A stretch of DNA of 7,399 nucleotides from Phycisphaerae bacterium (GCA_030613765.1 JAUWLI010000142.1:1-7399), one strand, 5' to 3'. Positions 1-6,490 are shown, numbered from the stretch's first letter. Made by a program: numbers and translations. Notes: generated by a model from the sequence alone, not told the origin.

Positions 1-1700
1 TATCTTTTTTGCTTCTGAGCTTTTTGAATTTTAGCCCACGTGTCGCGAAGTGATACGGTGCGACTGAAAACCAGCTTGTCTTCACTGCTGTCAGGGTCAA
101 CACAGAAATAACCCAGTCTTTCGAATTGGTATCGACTCCCCGGTTTTGCCTCGCTTAAAGATGGCTCAACACGACACGAAGATAGTATTTCAAGCGAATT
201 CGGATTCAGATTGGACTTGAAATCCTCACCTTCAGCTACATCATCCGGGTCTTCTTTGCTGAATAAATGATTGTACAATCGCGATTCAGCTTCGAGCGCA
301 TGAGAGGCTGAAACCCAGTGCAGCGTTGACTTGACCTTGCGTCCATCCGGTGCGTCACCGCCCCGTGTTGCCGGATCGTATGTGCAGTGCAGCTCAACGA
401 TTTGGCCGCCGGCATCTTTAACAACATCTGTACAAGTGATGAAATACGCGTATCGCAGGCGGACTTCCCGGCCGGGTGCCAGGCGATAGAACTTCTTCAC
501 AGGCTCCTCCATAAAATCTTCCTGTTCGATATAAAGCTCACGTGAAAAAGGAACCTTCCGCGTGCCGGCGCCGGCATCCTCCGGATTGTTCACGGCCTCC
601 AGCTCTTCGACCTGGTCTTGCGGATAGTTGTCGATGACCACCTTGAGCGGCCTAAGTACAGCCATCACGCGAGGCGAGGTTTTGTTCAGGTCCTCTCGCA
701 GGCAATGTTCCAGCAAAGCGATATCAACGGTGCTGTTGAACTTGTTGACCCCGATACGTTTGCAGAAGTTTCGGATGGACTCCGGCGTATAGCCGCGACG
801 CCGCAGGCCGCAGATGGTCGGCATCCGTGGGTCATCCCATCCGCTAACCAGTCCGTCCTGCACCAATTGCTGGAGCTTGCGCTTGCTCATAACCGTGTAG
901 CTTAAATTAAGGCGCGCAAACTCTATCTGCTGTGGATGATAAACGCCCAATTCGTCAAGGAACCAGTCATACAACGGCCGATGGTTCTCAAATTCCAGCG
1001 TACAAATCGAATGGGTAATCTTTTCGATGGAATCTTCAAGACCGTGGGCCCAGTCGTAAGTCGGATAGATGCACCACTTATCGCCGGCACGGTGATGTTC
1101 TGCGTGCAGAATGCGGTACATAACCGGGTCCCGCATGTTCAGGTTTCCAGATGCCATGTCAATCTTCGCTCGAAGAACACGGGAACCGGCCTCGAATTCG
1201 CCTTCCCGCATCCGCTCAAACAGGTCAAGGTTCTCATTGACACTGCGGTCACGATAGGGGCAATTCTTTCCCGGCTCGGTCAGGGTGCCGCGATACTCTC
1301 TCATCTGCTCCAGGTCAAGATCGCACACATACGCTTTACCTGCTTTGATAAGCTGGACGGCGTACTCGTACATTTGCTCGAAATAATCCGAGCCAAAATA
1401 AAGCCGGTCCGCCCAATCGAAACCAAGCCACCGAACGTCCTCTTTGATGGCTTCGACGTATTCACCTTCTTCTTTAATGGGATTGGTATCATCGAACCTG
1501 AGATTGCAGAGGCCGCCCTTGTTTTCGGCTGCGATACCGAAATTAAGGCAGATACTCTTTGCGTGTCCGATATGCAGATAGCCGTTCGGCTCAGGCGGAA
1601 ATCGCGTCACGACCCGGCCGTCCCATTTATTAGTTTTGGTGTCTTCGGCAACAATCGCCCGGATAAAGTCAAGCCTGGTTGTAGAATCATCTGTGTTCAT
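1..1700 (-). CDS. glnS: Glutaminyl-tRNA synthetase, complete except for the stop codon at the edge
   Basis: Cytoplasmic class Ic synthetase that charges tRNA-Gln with glutamine using ATP. On the minus strand, 566 uninterrupted codons run from ATG at 1700 ([12 protein letters not shown]). The class I 'HIGH' motif is exact: [15 protein letters not shown], with H43-H46 at about 1574-1563. The KMSKS equivalent is VMSKRK, residues 270-275, the usual GlnRS form. The Rossmann catalytic half spans about residues 25-345. The C-terminal half matches the two beta-barrel anticodon-binding domains, including [11 protein letters not shown] near residue 455. The protein ends [19 protein letters not shown]. 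The E. coli enzyme (554 aa) ends in a similar RDTWAK segment, and the two bases left at the edge read TA-, so a TAA or TAG stop probably lies just outside. AAGGG about 10 nt upstream is a weak ribosome-binding site. A direct GlnRS implies that this organism need not rely only on GatCAB transamidation for Gln-tRNA-Gln. Confidence 0.96.
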   Translation of the reverse strand, partial: MNTDDSTTRLDFIRAIVAEDTKTNKWDGRVVTRFPPEPNGYLHIGHAKSICLNFGIAAENKGGLCNLRFDDTNPIKEEGEYVEAIKEDVRWLGFDWADRLYFGSDYFEQMYEYAVQLIKAGKAYVCDLDLEQMREYRGTLTEPGKNCPYRDRSVNENLDLFERMREGEFEAGSRVLRAKIDMASGNLNMRDPVMYRILHAEHHRAGDKWCIYPTYDWAHGLEDSIEKITHSICTLEFENHRPLYDWFLDELGVYHPQQIEFARLNLSYTVMSKRKLQQLVQDGLVSGWDDPRMPTICGLRRRGYTPESIRNFCKRIGVNKFNSTVDIALLEHCLREDLNKTSPRVMAVLRPLKVVIDNYPQDQVEELEAVNNPEDAGAGTRKVPFSRELYIEQEDFMEEPVKKFYRLAPGREVRLRYAYFITCTDVVKDAGGQIVELHCTYDPATRGGDAPDGRKVKSTLHWVSASHALEAESRLYNHLFSKEDPDDVAEGEDFKSNLNPNSLEILSSCRVEPSLSEAKPGSRYQFERLGYFCVDPDSSEDKLVFSRTVSLRDTWAKIQKAQKQKR

Positions 1701-1794
1701 ATTAGCGACGCCCTTTGTCTTTTCTTCGTTGTCAGCTATAATTTAACACATTATTGGTATCCCGGAAAGACAAAATTGGTGCTTTACATCGTGA

Positions 1795-1850
1795 TACGAA
1801 CTTGTGGACTCTGCGCGAGATGACAATGTTCGCTTCACGAGTTTGTTTTT
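1795..1850. repeat. Degenerate segment of a dispersed repeat
   Basis: The stretch around 1806-1826 (GGACTCTGCGCGAGATGACA) resembles, with small gaps, the CTCGACT-GCGCTCGGG-TTGAC core of the palindrome that follows at 1852-1926. It is followed by a TTCGCTTCACGAG segment that also resembles the purine-rich right arm read on the other strand. It looks like an older, eroded copy or a half-copy, which would make 1795-1926 a small composite repeat cluster upstream of glnS. The similarity is by eye and imperfect. Confidence 0.4.
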
Positions 1851-1851
1851 G

Positions 1852-1926
1852 AATAGACCCCTCGACTGCGCTCGGGTTGACGGCGTGTCATTTCGAGCGG
1901 AGCGAAGCGGAGTCGAGAAATCTATT
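1852..1926. repeat. 75-bp imperfect palindromic repeat, full copy
   Basis: An inverted repeat whose outer arms are 1852-1872 and 1906-1926. AATAGA pairs with TCTATT, CTCGACT pairs with AGTCGAG, and CGCT pairs with AGCG. That gives 17 of 21 outer positions paired. An inner 9-nt arm (1873-1881 against 1887-1895, 6 of 9 paired) closes on a 5-nt loop. The right arm carries an extra 10 nt made of AGCGG/AGCGA/AGCGG near-repeats. A second copy of the left half lies at 2305-2334 (28 of 30 bases identical, same orientation). From memory, very similar CTCGACT-x-CGCTCGGG/TGAC repeats are scattered through many environmental bacterial genomes and give spurious peptides such as STPLRSARNDT. It is non-coding and could fold as a cruciform or an RNA hairpin. 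Confidence 0.85.
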
Positions 1927-1971
1927 AAAGTCAGTTCCATCTCTTCATAAAAAAGCAAATGTTGTTAAAAT

Positions 1972-2265
1972 ATGGATGTGAAAACATTTTATGTTTATAT
2001 TATGGTGAGCAAATCCGGAACCCTTTATATAGGGTTAACCAGCAATATCAAGAAAAGGGTCTACGAACACAAAAATCATTCGATTCCCGGCTTTACTGAT
2101 AAATACGATATAGATCGACTGCTATATTTCGAAGTAATAAGAGACTCTGCTTCAGCCATTAATCGCGAAAAGCAACTCAAAGCCTGGAGACGTGAGAAAA
2201 AGGTAAAACTTATTGACTCGCTGAATCCTGAATGGAACGACCTCAGTCAGAACTGGCACGACTGA
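1972..2265 (+). CDS. Small GIY-YIG domain endonuclease-like protein (YhbQ/COG2827-type)
   Basis: A 97-aa single-domain protein. The GIY-YIG core is visible as YVYI (residues 7-10) and LYIGLT (18-23). Next come the helix with the catalytic-type Arg (R29 in KKRVYEHK) and the metal-binding Glu (E66 in INREKQLK). The family-typical tail KAWRREKKVKLIDSLNPEWNDLS (71-92) completes the domain. All the expected active-site residues are present, so nuclease activity is plausible. The cellular substrate of these stand-alone proteins is not settled. The start is well fixed: an in-frame TAA lies at 1966-1968 and ATG 1972 is the only nearby ATG. No Shine-Dalgarno sequence is visible, unlike most other genes here. 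The gene is more AT-rich than glnS and sits between two copies of a palindromic repeat, which suggests acquisition as a cassette. I infer no partner gene. Confidence 0.9.
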   Translation: MDVKTFYVYIMVSKSGTLYIGLTSNIKKRVYEHKNHSIPGFTDKYDIDRLLYFEVIRDSASAINREKQLKAWRREKKVKLIDSLNPEWNDLSQNWHD

Positions 2266-2304
2266 TATCATATGCCATAGGCCTGTGCTTCGTGGAAATA
2301 TCTT

Positions 2305-2334
2305 AATAGACCCCTCGACTACGCTCGGGGTGAC
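2305..2334. repeat. Half-length copy of the palindromic repeat
   Basis: Matches 1852-1881 at 28 of 30 positions in the same orientation (differences at 2321 and 2330), and the next two bases (GG) also agree. The right, purine-rich arm of the full palindrome is missing. The copy begins 40 bp after the stop codon of the GIY-YIG gene, while the full copy ends 45 bp before its start codon, so the gene is bracketed by repeat sequence. Confidence 0.85.
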
Positions 2335-2347
2335 GGTCTATCTTTTT
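2307..2347 (+). terminator. Possible Rho-independent terminator made from the repeat
   Basis: TAGACC (2307-2312) pairs with GGTCTA (2335-2340), and a T-rich stretch (TCTTTTT, 2341-2347) follows. An alternative inner stem pairs CCCC (2311-2314) with GGGG (2327-2330). The long loop makes the outer stem weak. It lies directly downstream of the GIY-YIG gene, where a terminator would be expected. Confidence 0.35.
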
Positions 2348-2533
2348 CCTCGTCCGTAAGAACTCGATATCCAGAAAATAACGCTGGCATTTGTCTATAT
2401 CGATTATGAAGGTTATAGAGTGGATAAGAGCACAAAAGCATAATATTCTAATACATTATACGCTTACAATCTGCTGTCATATCGCTTTTCATTTGAAGGT
2501 CCATATACAAACGGCCGATATATGAGAAAAGAC
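2348..2533. other. AT-rich intergenic stretch, no gene seen
   Basis: The gap between the GIY-YIG gene and rnc is about 446 bp. The repeat copy occupies its left end, and the rnc promoter and leader occupy its right end. In the middle part I see no open frame with coding character, no tRNA-like cloverleaf and no clear inverted repeat on either strand. Confidence 0.6.
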
Positions 2534-2563
2534 TTGACAACCAGTATATATTTTTCTTAAAAT
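2534..2563 (+). promoter_or_regulatory. Sigma70-type promoter for rnc
   Basis: A consensus -35 TTGACA (2534-2539) is followed, after an 18-bp spacer, by TAAAAT (2558-2563), a 5 of 6 match to the -10 box. The spacer is AT-rich. Transcription would begin near 2570, leaving a leader of about 140 nt before the rnc ATG. Confidence 0.7.
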
Positions 2564-2590
2564 AACAGAATGTAATGTATGTCGCCTATT

Positions 2591-2637
2591 GAGCCGGTTA
2601 CGAAGGTCGCTGAGACAGCGGTATTCGTAATCTGCTC
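2591..2637 (+). promoter_or_regulatory. Long hairpin in the rnc mRNA leader, possible RNase III site
   Basis: Positions 2591-2612 pair with 2616-2637 around an AGA triloop. Of 22 paired positions, 17 are Watson-Crick, 3 are G-U wobbles and 2 are mismatches (2595/2633 and 2605/2623). The best parts are TTACGAA/TTCGTAA and CGCTG/CAGCG. The hairpin lies between the predicted promoter and rnc, about 75 nt before the start codon. Two helical turns (about 22 bp) is the size of a good RNase III substrate, and in E. coli RNase III cuts a hairpin in its own rnc leader. The structure is seen in the sequence; the regulatory role is inferred. Confidence 0.65.
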
Positions 2638-2669
2638 GCGGGGCTTATACAAGAGTTTCCGTTTTTCTT

Positions 2670-2697
2670 TTTTTTGCAAAATAAGTGCTGCAAAAAA
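2670..2697 (+). promoter_or_regulatory. A-U-rich hairpin next to the rnc ribosome-binding site
   Basis: TTTTTTGCA (2670-2678) pairs perfectly with TGCAAAAAA (2689-2697), giving 9 bp with a 10-nt loop. It ends 1 nt before the AGGA Shine-Dalgarno sequence (2699-2702), which lies 9 nt before ATG 2712. The stem is weak but could affect ribosome access. It might also be a chance result of T-run and A-run composition. Confidence 0.35.
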
Positions 2698-2711
2698 CAG
2701 GACACAGTTGA

Positions 2712-3422
2712 ATGAACGAAGAAGTTCAGCAGCAAATCGAGCAGATAATAGGTTACAAGTTTTCTGACCGCAACCTTTTAATCAAGGCATTAACTCATTC
2801 CTCGGCGGCCAACAATCGTCTTTCGAGCAATGAAAGGCTCGAGTTTCTCGGAGACTCGATTTTAGCCCTGGTCATTTGCCAAACACTCTTCGAGCGGTTC
2901 CCGGGTTATCTGGAAGGTGATTTAACGAAAATAAAGAGCATGCTTGTTTCTCGCATTACTTGTGCTCAAATCGCCATGGAACTCGGCCTGCAAAAGTTTC
3001 TAAAAGTCGGCAAGGGCCTGGCCTCAGATCGGGCCTTGACAGGCTCTCTGGCTGCCGGCCTGATGGAGGCCATTATCGGGGCAATTTATATTGACAGCGG
3101 ATTGGGAGCTGTACGCAGTGTCATCTTGAGAACTTTTGGTCCTTCAATCGACCAGGCCGATGCGGAACAGGCCCAGGGTAATTACAAATCCCTATTGCAG
3201 CAATACGTCCAGCAGCAGTTAAATACAACTCCTGCTTACGAACTCCTTGATGAAAAAGGACCTGACCACGACAAATGTTTTGAGTCCCAGGTTGTTGTCG
3301 CAGACCGTCATTTCTCAAGTGCCTGGGGCAGAAGCAAAAAAGAAGCAGAGCAAAAAGCCGCTTTTAACGCCCTTGTCGAATTAGAAGTAATTGAAAACAC
3401 TTTGCCGGACCATGACGATTGA
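2712..3422 (+). CDS. rnc: Ribonuclease III
   Basis: Double-strand-specific endoribonuclease that processes rRNA precursors and structured mRNAs; 236 aa against 226 in E. coli. The N-terminal RNase III domain (about 5-150) has the signature ERLEFLGDS (41-49), giving the catalytic acids E41, E44 and D48, plus E68 in GYLEGDLTK. The second acidic motif reads AAGLMEAIIGAIYIDSG (114-130). Here E119 matches E. coli E117, but the position of E. coli D114 is Gly116. The C-terminal dsRNA-binding domain (about 156-225) is complete, with the SLLQQYVQQ first helix and GRSKKEAEQKAA (206-217) for RNA contact. The start is supported by AGGA at 2699-2702. The gene has its own promoter and a structured leader, and no downstream gene is co-directional: the next genes are convergent. 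The common rnc-era arrangement is not seen here. Confidence 0.96.
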   Translation: MNEEVQQQIEQIIGYKFSDRNLLIKALTHSSAANNRLSSNERLEFLGDSILALVICQTLFERFPGYLEGDLTKIKSMLVSRITCAQIAMELGLQKFLKVGKGLASDRALTGSLAAGLMEAIIGAIYIDSGLGAVRSVILRTFGPSIDQADAEQAQGNYKSLLQQYVQQQLNTTPAYELLDEKGPDHDKCFESQVVVADRHFSSAWGRSKKEAEQKAAFNALVELEVIENTLPDHDD

Positions 3423-3433
3423 GTCCCCGGCAA
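3402..3433 (+). terminator. Hairpin spanning the rnc stop codon, possible terminator
   Basis: TTGCCGG (3402-3408) pairs with CCGGCAA (3427-3433), and flanking AC/GT can extend the stem with a bulged T. The loop is 18 nt and contains the stop codon. No T-run follows, so it is not a standard Rho-independent terminator. It might protect the 3' end or mark the boundary with the convergent operon. I see no other terminator in the 59-bp gap between the two convergent genes. Confidence 0.3.
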
Positions 3434-3481
3434 GTCTGAGATGGTCAATAGTGAGCAGCAACCAATTTACAAATCCTGCAA

Positions 3482-3733
3482 TCACCCTGCAATTAACCAC
3501 GCAAAAGCATGTAAGGTCAATGCAGCTATAATTATGAAAACAACAATTGAGCCGAATAAAATCGACGTCTCTTTGATAAAATCGGCTGCCTTGATTGTCG
3601 GAAGTTTCGTTGCTTTATAGATGATGGCTATTGCCGCCACTAAAGGCAGCAGCCACAGCATAGACTGTGGAGTTGGCCCGAAGTTTTCCGGTACGGTAAA
3701 GGTGGCAATTACAAAAATAGCTTCCATCGACAT
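3482..3733 (-). CDS. Small two-span membrane protein, function unknown
   Basis: 83 aa, not recognised. Two hydrophobic segments are clear, at about residues 24-41 (SMLWLLPLVAAIAIIYK) and 57-82 (SILFGSIVVFIIIAALTLHAFAWLI). They are joined by a short polar stretch (KATKLPTIKAADFIKET). It is the last gene of the minus-strand operon. Its ATG lies 1 nt after the upstream TAA (TAAGATG), so translation is probably coupled, with GAGGG just upstream as the ribosome-binding site. A second in-frame ATG two codons later (MSM) has more normal spacing and could be the real start. The tight coupling is the main reason to regard it as real. It may form a complex with the 135-aa membrane protein encoded before it. 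Confidence 0.75.
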   Translation of the reverse strand: MSMEAIFVIATFTVPENFGPTPQSMLWLLPLVAAIAIIYKATKLPTIKAADFIKETSILFGSIVVFIIIAALTLHAFAWLIAG

Positions 3734-3734
3734 C

Positions 3735-4142
3735 TTACCCTCTGGCCGGCTCTATGCCGCGTAGATAAGCCAGATAAACAGCGTTGACAATACACAAAAG
3801 GTTGAGCAAGCCCGCTGTGCTTGTATATATCTGTCCGATTTCGTTCGGCCAGCCGTAGACTGGATAAGCACCACCATCGGTCATGCGCCCCAGCATCAGC
3901 ACCATCGGCGAATTCATAACTTGCGCCCCTACAACATACCACGGCGTCGCCCCGAACAGGTTAATTACACCAATTGAGCCTATATATATACCAACACAGA
4001 AAGTCAGCACAATAGTTGCGAATATAATTATTGCCCGTTCTTTTTCTTTCAGCAGGAAATGCCCCGCGCCGGGCACGAGCCAGGAGAGCAATCCTACGAT
4101 CAGCAGGAACAGCGTTTGTTTTTCCCTCGAAAGCATTGCCAT
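3735..4142 (-). CDS. DUF6677-like multi-pass membrane protein
   Basis: 135 aa, three to four predicted membrane spans: about residues 9-31, 37-62, perhaps 66-85, and 104-127. The N-terminal LLSWLVPGAGHFLLKEKERAI motif (residues 18-38) and the late EIGQIYTSTAGLLNLLCIVNAVYLA segment (102-126) resemble the family I recall as DUF6677, seen in Planctomycetes and related phyla. The 'PGAGHF...G' pattern is also reminiscent of TM2-type proteins. The role is unknown. The start codon overlaps the stop of the upstream gene by one base (TAATG), with a strong GAGGAG (4156-4151) 8 nt ahead, so it is translationally coupled to the PpiD-like gene. The next gene follows after 1 nt. The family assignment is from memory; the membrane character and the operon are seen in the sequence. 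Confidence 0.85.
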   Translation of the reverse strand: MAMLSREKQTLFLLIVGLLSWLVPGAGHFLLKEKERAIIIFATIVLTFCVGIYIGSIGVINLFGATPWYVVGAQVMNSPMVLMLGRMTDGGAYPVYGWPNEIGQIYTSTAGLLNLLCIVNAVYLAYLRGIEPARG

Positions 4143-6490
4143 TATGATGACTCCTCAGATTCCGGGGGTGCATTGGCATCTGCCTCTGCCGCCTGCTTCT
4201 TTTCTTCGGCCCATCTAAAGTTTGTACGTTTTAAAATGTTTGCAGGATTAAAATGTACCGCCGCCAGGCTCTGGAATTGAATATACTCCTCTTTGAATAC
4301 CTGTATTGGCTTGATCTGTTCGTATTCTTCCCGTACAACACGTCTGACGCGAATTTCCTTTATACAATAATAGCTCATATCCGGCTTAAATAACATAAGT
4401 ATAGGCAAAGCTTCAACGGTGTTACTATCCGGCGGTATAATCGAATATAACCGACCTATGAACTGTTTTGCTATTTTGGCCTCACTAACCGACAACCATT
4501 GTTGGGCCTCCTTGACGAATAACGGTGTCCCCGGATTACCATCGCTTACAACTGCTAACCTTCCAATTGTCTCCCGTGAGATTCTCTGCAGGTTTGCCGA
4601 ATTTTCCATCTGAAAAGGTTCGTCAGTGTCTTTTATAGCGTTTGGGTCCTCGGCCACATTCGGGTCGCTTTCATCCTGCCCGCCCTGCTGTCTATAAAGC
4701 TCATTAAACTTCTCAATAGTGCTCTCCCAGCCGTCCTTGGCCACCAGGTCGAGAAACTCCCCGGCCTTCTTTTTTGTAACATCCATTGCTGCAAGTCTTT
4801 TTAAATCATCCGTCACTTTGTCTTTTACCGAATAAACTTCCTCGTTTTCCAAATCCTCCACCGGCCCAATGTTGGGGTCAGCTTGATCTGTCTGCTGGTC
4901 CGCTGTCTCAAATTTGAGCGTGTTTACGTTAAAGGTTTGATTTATACTCTCAGGCTCAGTTGCCTTTTGAGCATCAATCACCCGCACAATCACCATTATT
5001 CGGCCTAATATATCTCTCAACGGACCGACATTTTCATACATTCTCGGCTTCGACACAGCGAAAGGCCCAAGCTCACTAAGGTCCAGCTCATCGACCGCAA
5101 ACACAATCTGAGTCAATCCGATAACGGTATCTCCATAACCCCTCAGAAACAACCTGCCAAGGTTATCATCTAACTGCATATAAGCCGCACCAAGCAGACC
5201 TGTTTTACCCGTATATACCTTGATGTTGTAGTCTTTAGATAATTGGTCGGCAGCAGCCTTATAATCGCCTGCCCGCTCTTTGAGCTGCTCTGCAGTGAGA
5301 GTCGCCTTCTCTGTTTCTGTTTCCTGCAAACCGGGCTCGGTAAGTGCCTTTGCCTCATCCAGGATACTTTTTGCCTTTGAATTGATTTTATTTTGCCGCA
5401 GGTTATTTAAAATGATACTTGCCACCTCGGAATAACCTTTAACTCGTTCAGCTAACAACGAATTCGGGTCGTTTGGGTCAGAAAGAACCTCTTCAGTGAA
5501 TTGCGTTCTGTTTCTCCGGTAGAATTCTTCTGCTTCTTCCTGTGTAGGCGGTGTTACTATTTTGGAAACATCATCGATCCGGCAGGTAATGTATTCAAGC
5601 TGAACTCTGTCGAGAAGCTTATATCCGAAACCATAAGGATTTTCCTCGCTAACAGTACCGGCAAAGTATTGTTTGTATTTGTTAAAATGCGCAGAGGTTC
5701 TTTCCTGATTTGGTTCACTTTGAGTTTCGGCAAACACGGTCGAATCAAATTTCACAAAGTTAACATCAATTGTTTCCCTCTCCATGCTTACTGATTGCAT
5801 TATCTGCGAGCTGGTAATATCTTCGCCTGAGCAACTAATCTTTGCGTATTCCCATATCGCCAGCAATTTCCCGAACGTTGTCAGTATCTTTTCCTCCGGG
5901 ATCCCTCCCCGCTTTACTACTGACCCGACTACCTGCGAATATGTTGCCCCTTGAAATTGTGGTATTTTTGGGATTGCATTTATCAACAGTCTGCGTGCAT
6001 CCTCTTTTGATACCCTCATCCCTGCCAGTTGCGCTTCCTTTAACAAACAACACCAGTATATCTCGCTTGGCACAGTGAGTTTGTAAATATCACTGATTTG
6101 CTTATCACTTATTCTATAATCGCTCGTTCTTATTGTTTGTTTTATATAATTGACTAATCCCGGTGAAGTTCTCCGCTCGCTAAACAACAGTTCACCCATC
6201 AGAAGGGCCCGGAAATCCGGCGTATTAAATAATGGAACACCAATGTTTTTTAGCAAATCGCCGGCCCCCACTAACTGCAGGATCCTTAACTCTTCGCGGG
6301 CCAACATTATGTCATTGTTCGTTATTTTCCTGTTATCTCCAAAGTATGCCGCTGTTTTGTGCAGCCCTGAGCTTCTCTTGCTGAGGAACTGCAGGAATGC
6401 ACCCCCGCCAATAAAGCCGAAAAGTATAACGACGACAACAACAGCCATCACTTTTGTCCTGTTTTTGCGAAACCATTTCACCAAATTCAT
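4142..6490 (-). CDS. Membrane-anchored SurA/PpiD-like periplasmic folding protein
   Basis: 782 aa. A basic N-terminus (KWFRKNRTK) and one membrane anchor (about 14-33) put the rest outside the cytoplasm, as in PpiD. Residues of about 55-230 look like a SurA_N-type helical chaperone domain: an ITNNDIMLAREEL segment, then LLKEAQLAGMRVSKEDARRLL and RGGIPEEKILTTFGKLL. A middle region (about 330-510) has weak parvulin-like features, with DYKAAADQLSKDYNIKVYTGKTGLLG and ELGPFAVSKPRMY...RIMVIVRVIDA, but I cannot find a convincing PPIase active site. Acidic Asp-Pro-Asn-rich linkers follow, and a charged C-terminus (EEKKQAAEADANAPPESEESS). It is longer than E. coli PpiD (623 aa). The start is supported by GGAG (6501-6498) 7 nt upstream. 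It is the first gene of the operon with the two membrane proteins. A chaperone role is inferred; catalysis is doubtful. Confidence 0.85.
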   Translation of the reverse strand: MNLVKWFRKNRTKVMAVVVVVILFGFIGGGAFLQFLSKRSSGLHKTAAYFGDNRKITNNDIMLAREELRILQLVGAGDLLKNIGVPLFNTPDFRALLMGELLFSERRTSPGLVNYIKQTIRTSDYRISDKQISDIYKLTVPSEIYWCCLLKEAQLAGMRVSKEDARRLLINAIPKIPQFQGATYSQVVGSVVKRGGIPEEKILTTFGKLLAIWEYAKISCSGEDITSSQIMQSVSMERETIDVNFVKFDSTVFAETQSEPNQERTSAHFNKYKQYFAGTVSEENPYGFGYKLLDRVQLEYITCRIDDVSKIVTPPTQEEAEEFYRRNRTQFTEEVLSDPNDPNSLLAERVKGYSEVASIILNNLRQNKINSKAKSILDEAKALTEPGLQETETEKATLTAEQLKERAGDYKAAADQLSKDYNIKVYTGKTGLLGAAYMQLDDNLGRLFLRGYGDTVIGLTQIVFAVDELDLSELGPFAVSKPRMYENVGPLRDILGRIMVIVRVIDAQKATEPESINQTFNVNTLKFETADQQTDQADPNIGPVEDLENEEVYSVKDKVTDDLKRLAAMDVTKKKAGEFLDLVAKDGWESTIEKFNELYRQQGGQDESDPNVAEDPNAIKDTDEPFQMENSANLQRISRETIGRLAVVSDGNPGTPLFVKEAQQWLSVSEAKIAKQFIGRLYSIIPPDSNTVEALPILMLFKPDMSYYCIKEIRVRRVVREEYEQIKPIQVFKEEYIQFQSLAAVHFNPANILKRTNFRWAEEKKQAAEADANAPPESEESS

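Noticed and set aside
618..905. A 95-codon plus-strand open frame
   Set aside because: Also antisense to conserved GlnRS sequence, including the VMSKRK motif, with no support of its own.
936..1823. A 295-codon plus-strand open frame
   Set aside because: It lies opposite glnS, whose conserved motifs are on the minus strand. The translation has no recognisable domain and runs into the repeat region, so it is an antisense shadow.
1743..1958. A 71-codon minus-strand open frame containing DFSTPLRSARNDT
   Set aside because: This is translation of the palindromic repeat and its eroded neighbour, a known kind of false gene.
2579..2767. A 62-codon open frame in front of and overlapping rnc
   Set aside because: It covers the leader hairpin and low-complexity T/A runs, has no ribosome-binding site and overlaps rnc out of frame. 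A leader peptide cannot be excluded, but nothing supports it.
3466..3495. Short direct repeat CTGCAAT between rnc and the convergent operon
   Set aside because: Seven bases repeated twice in an AT-rich stretch can easily occur by chance and do not form a terminator.
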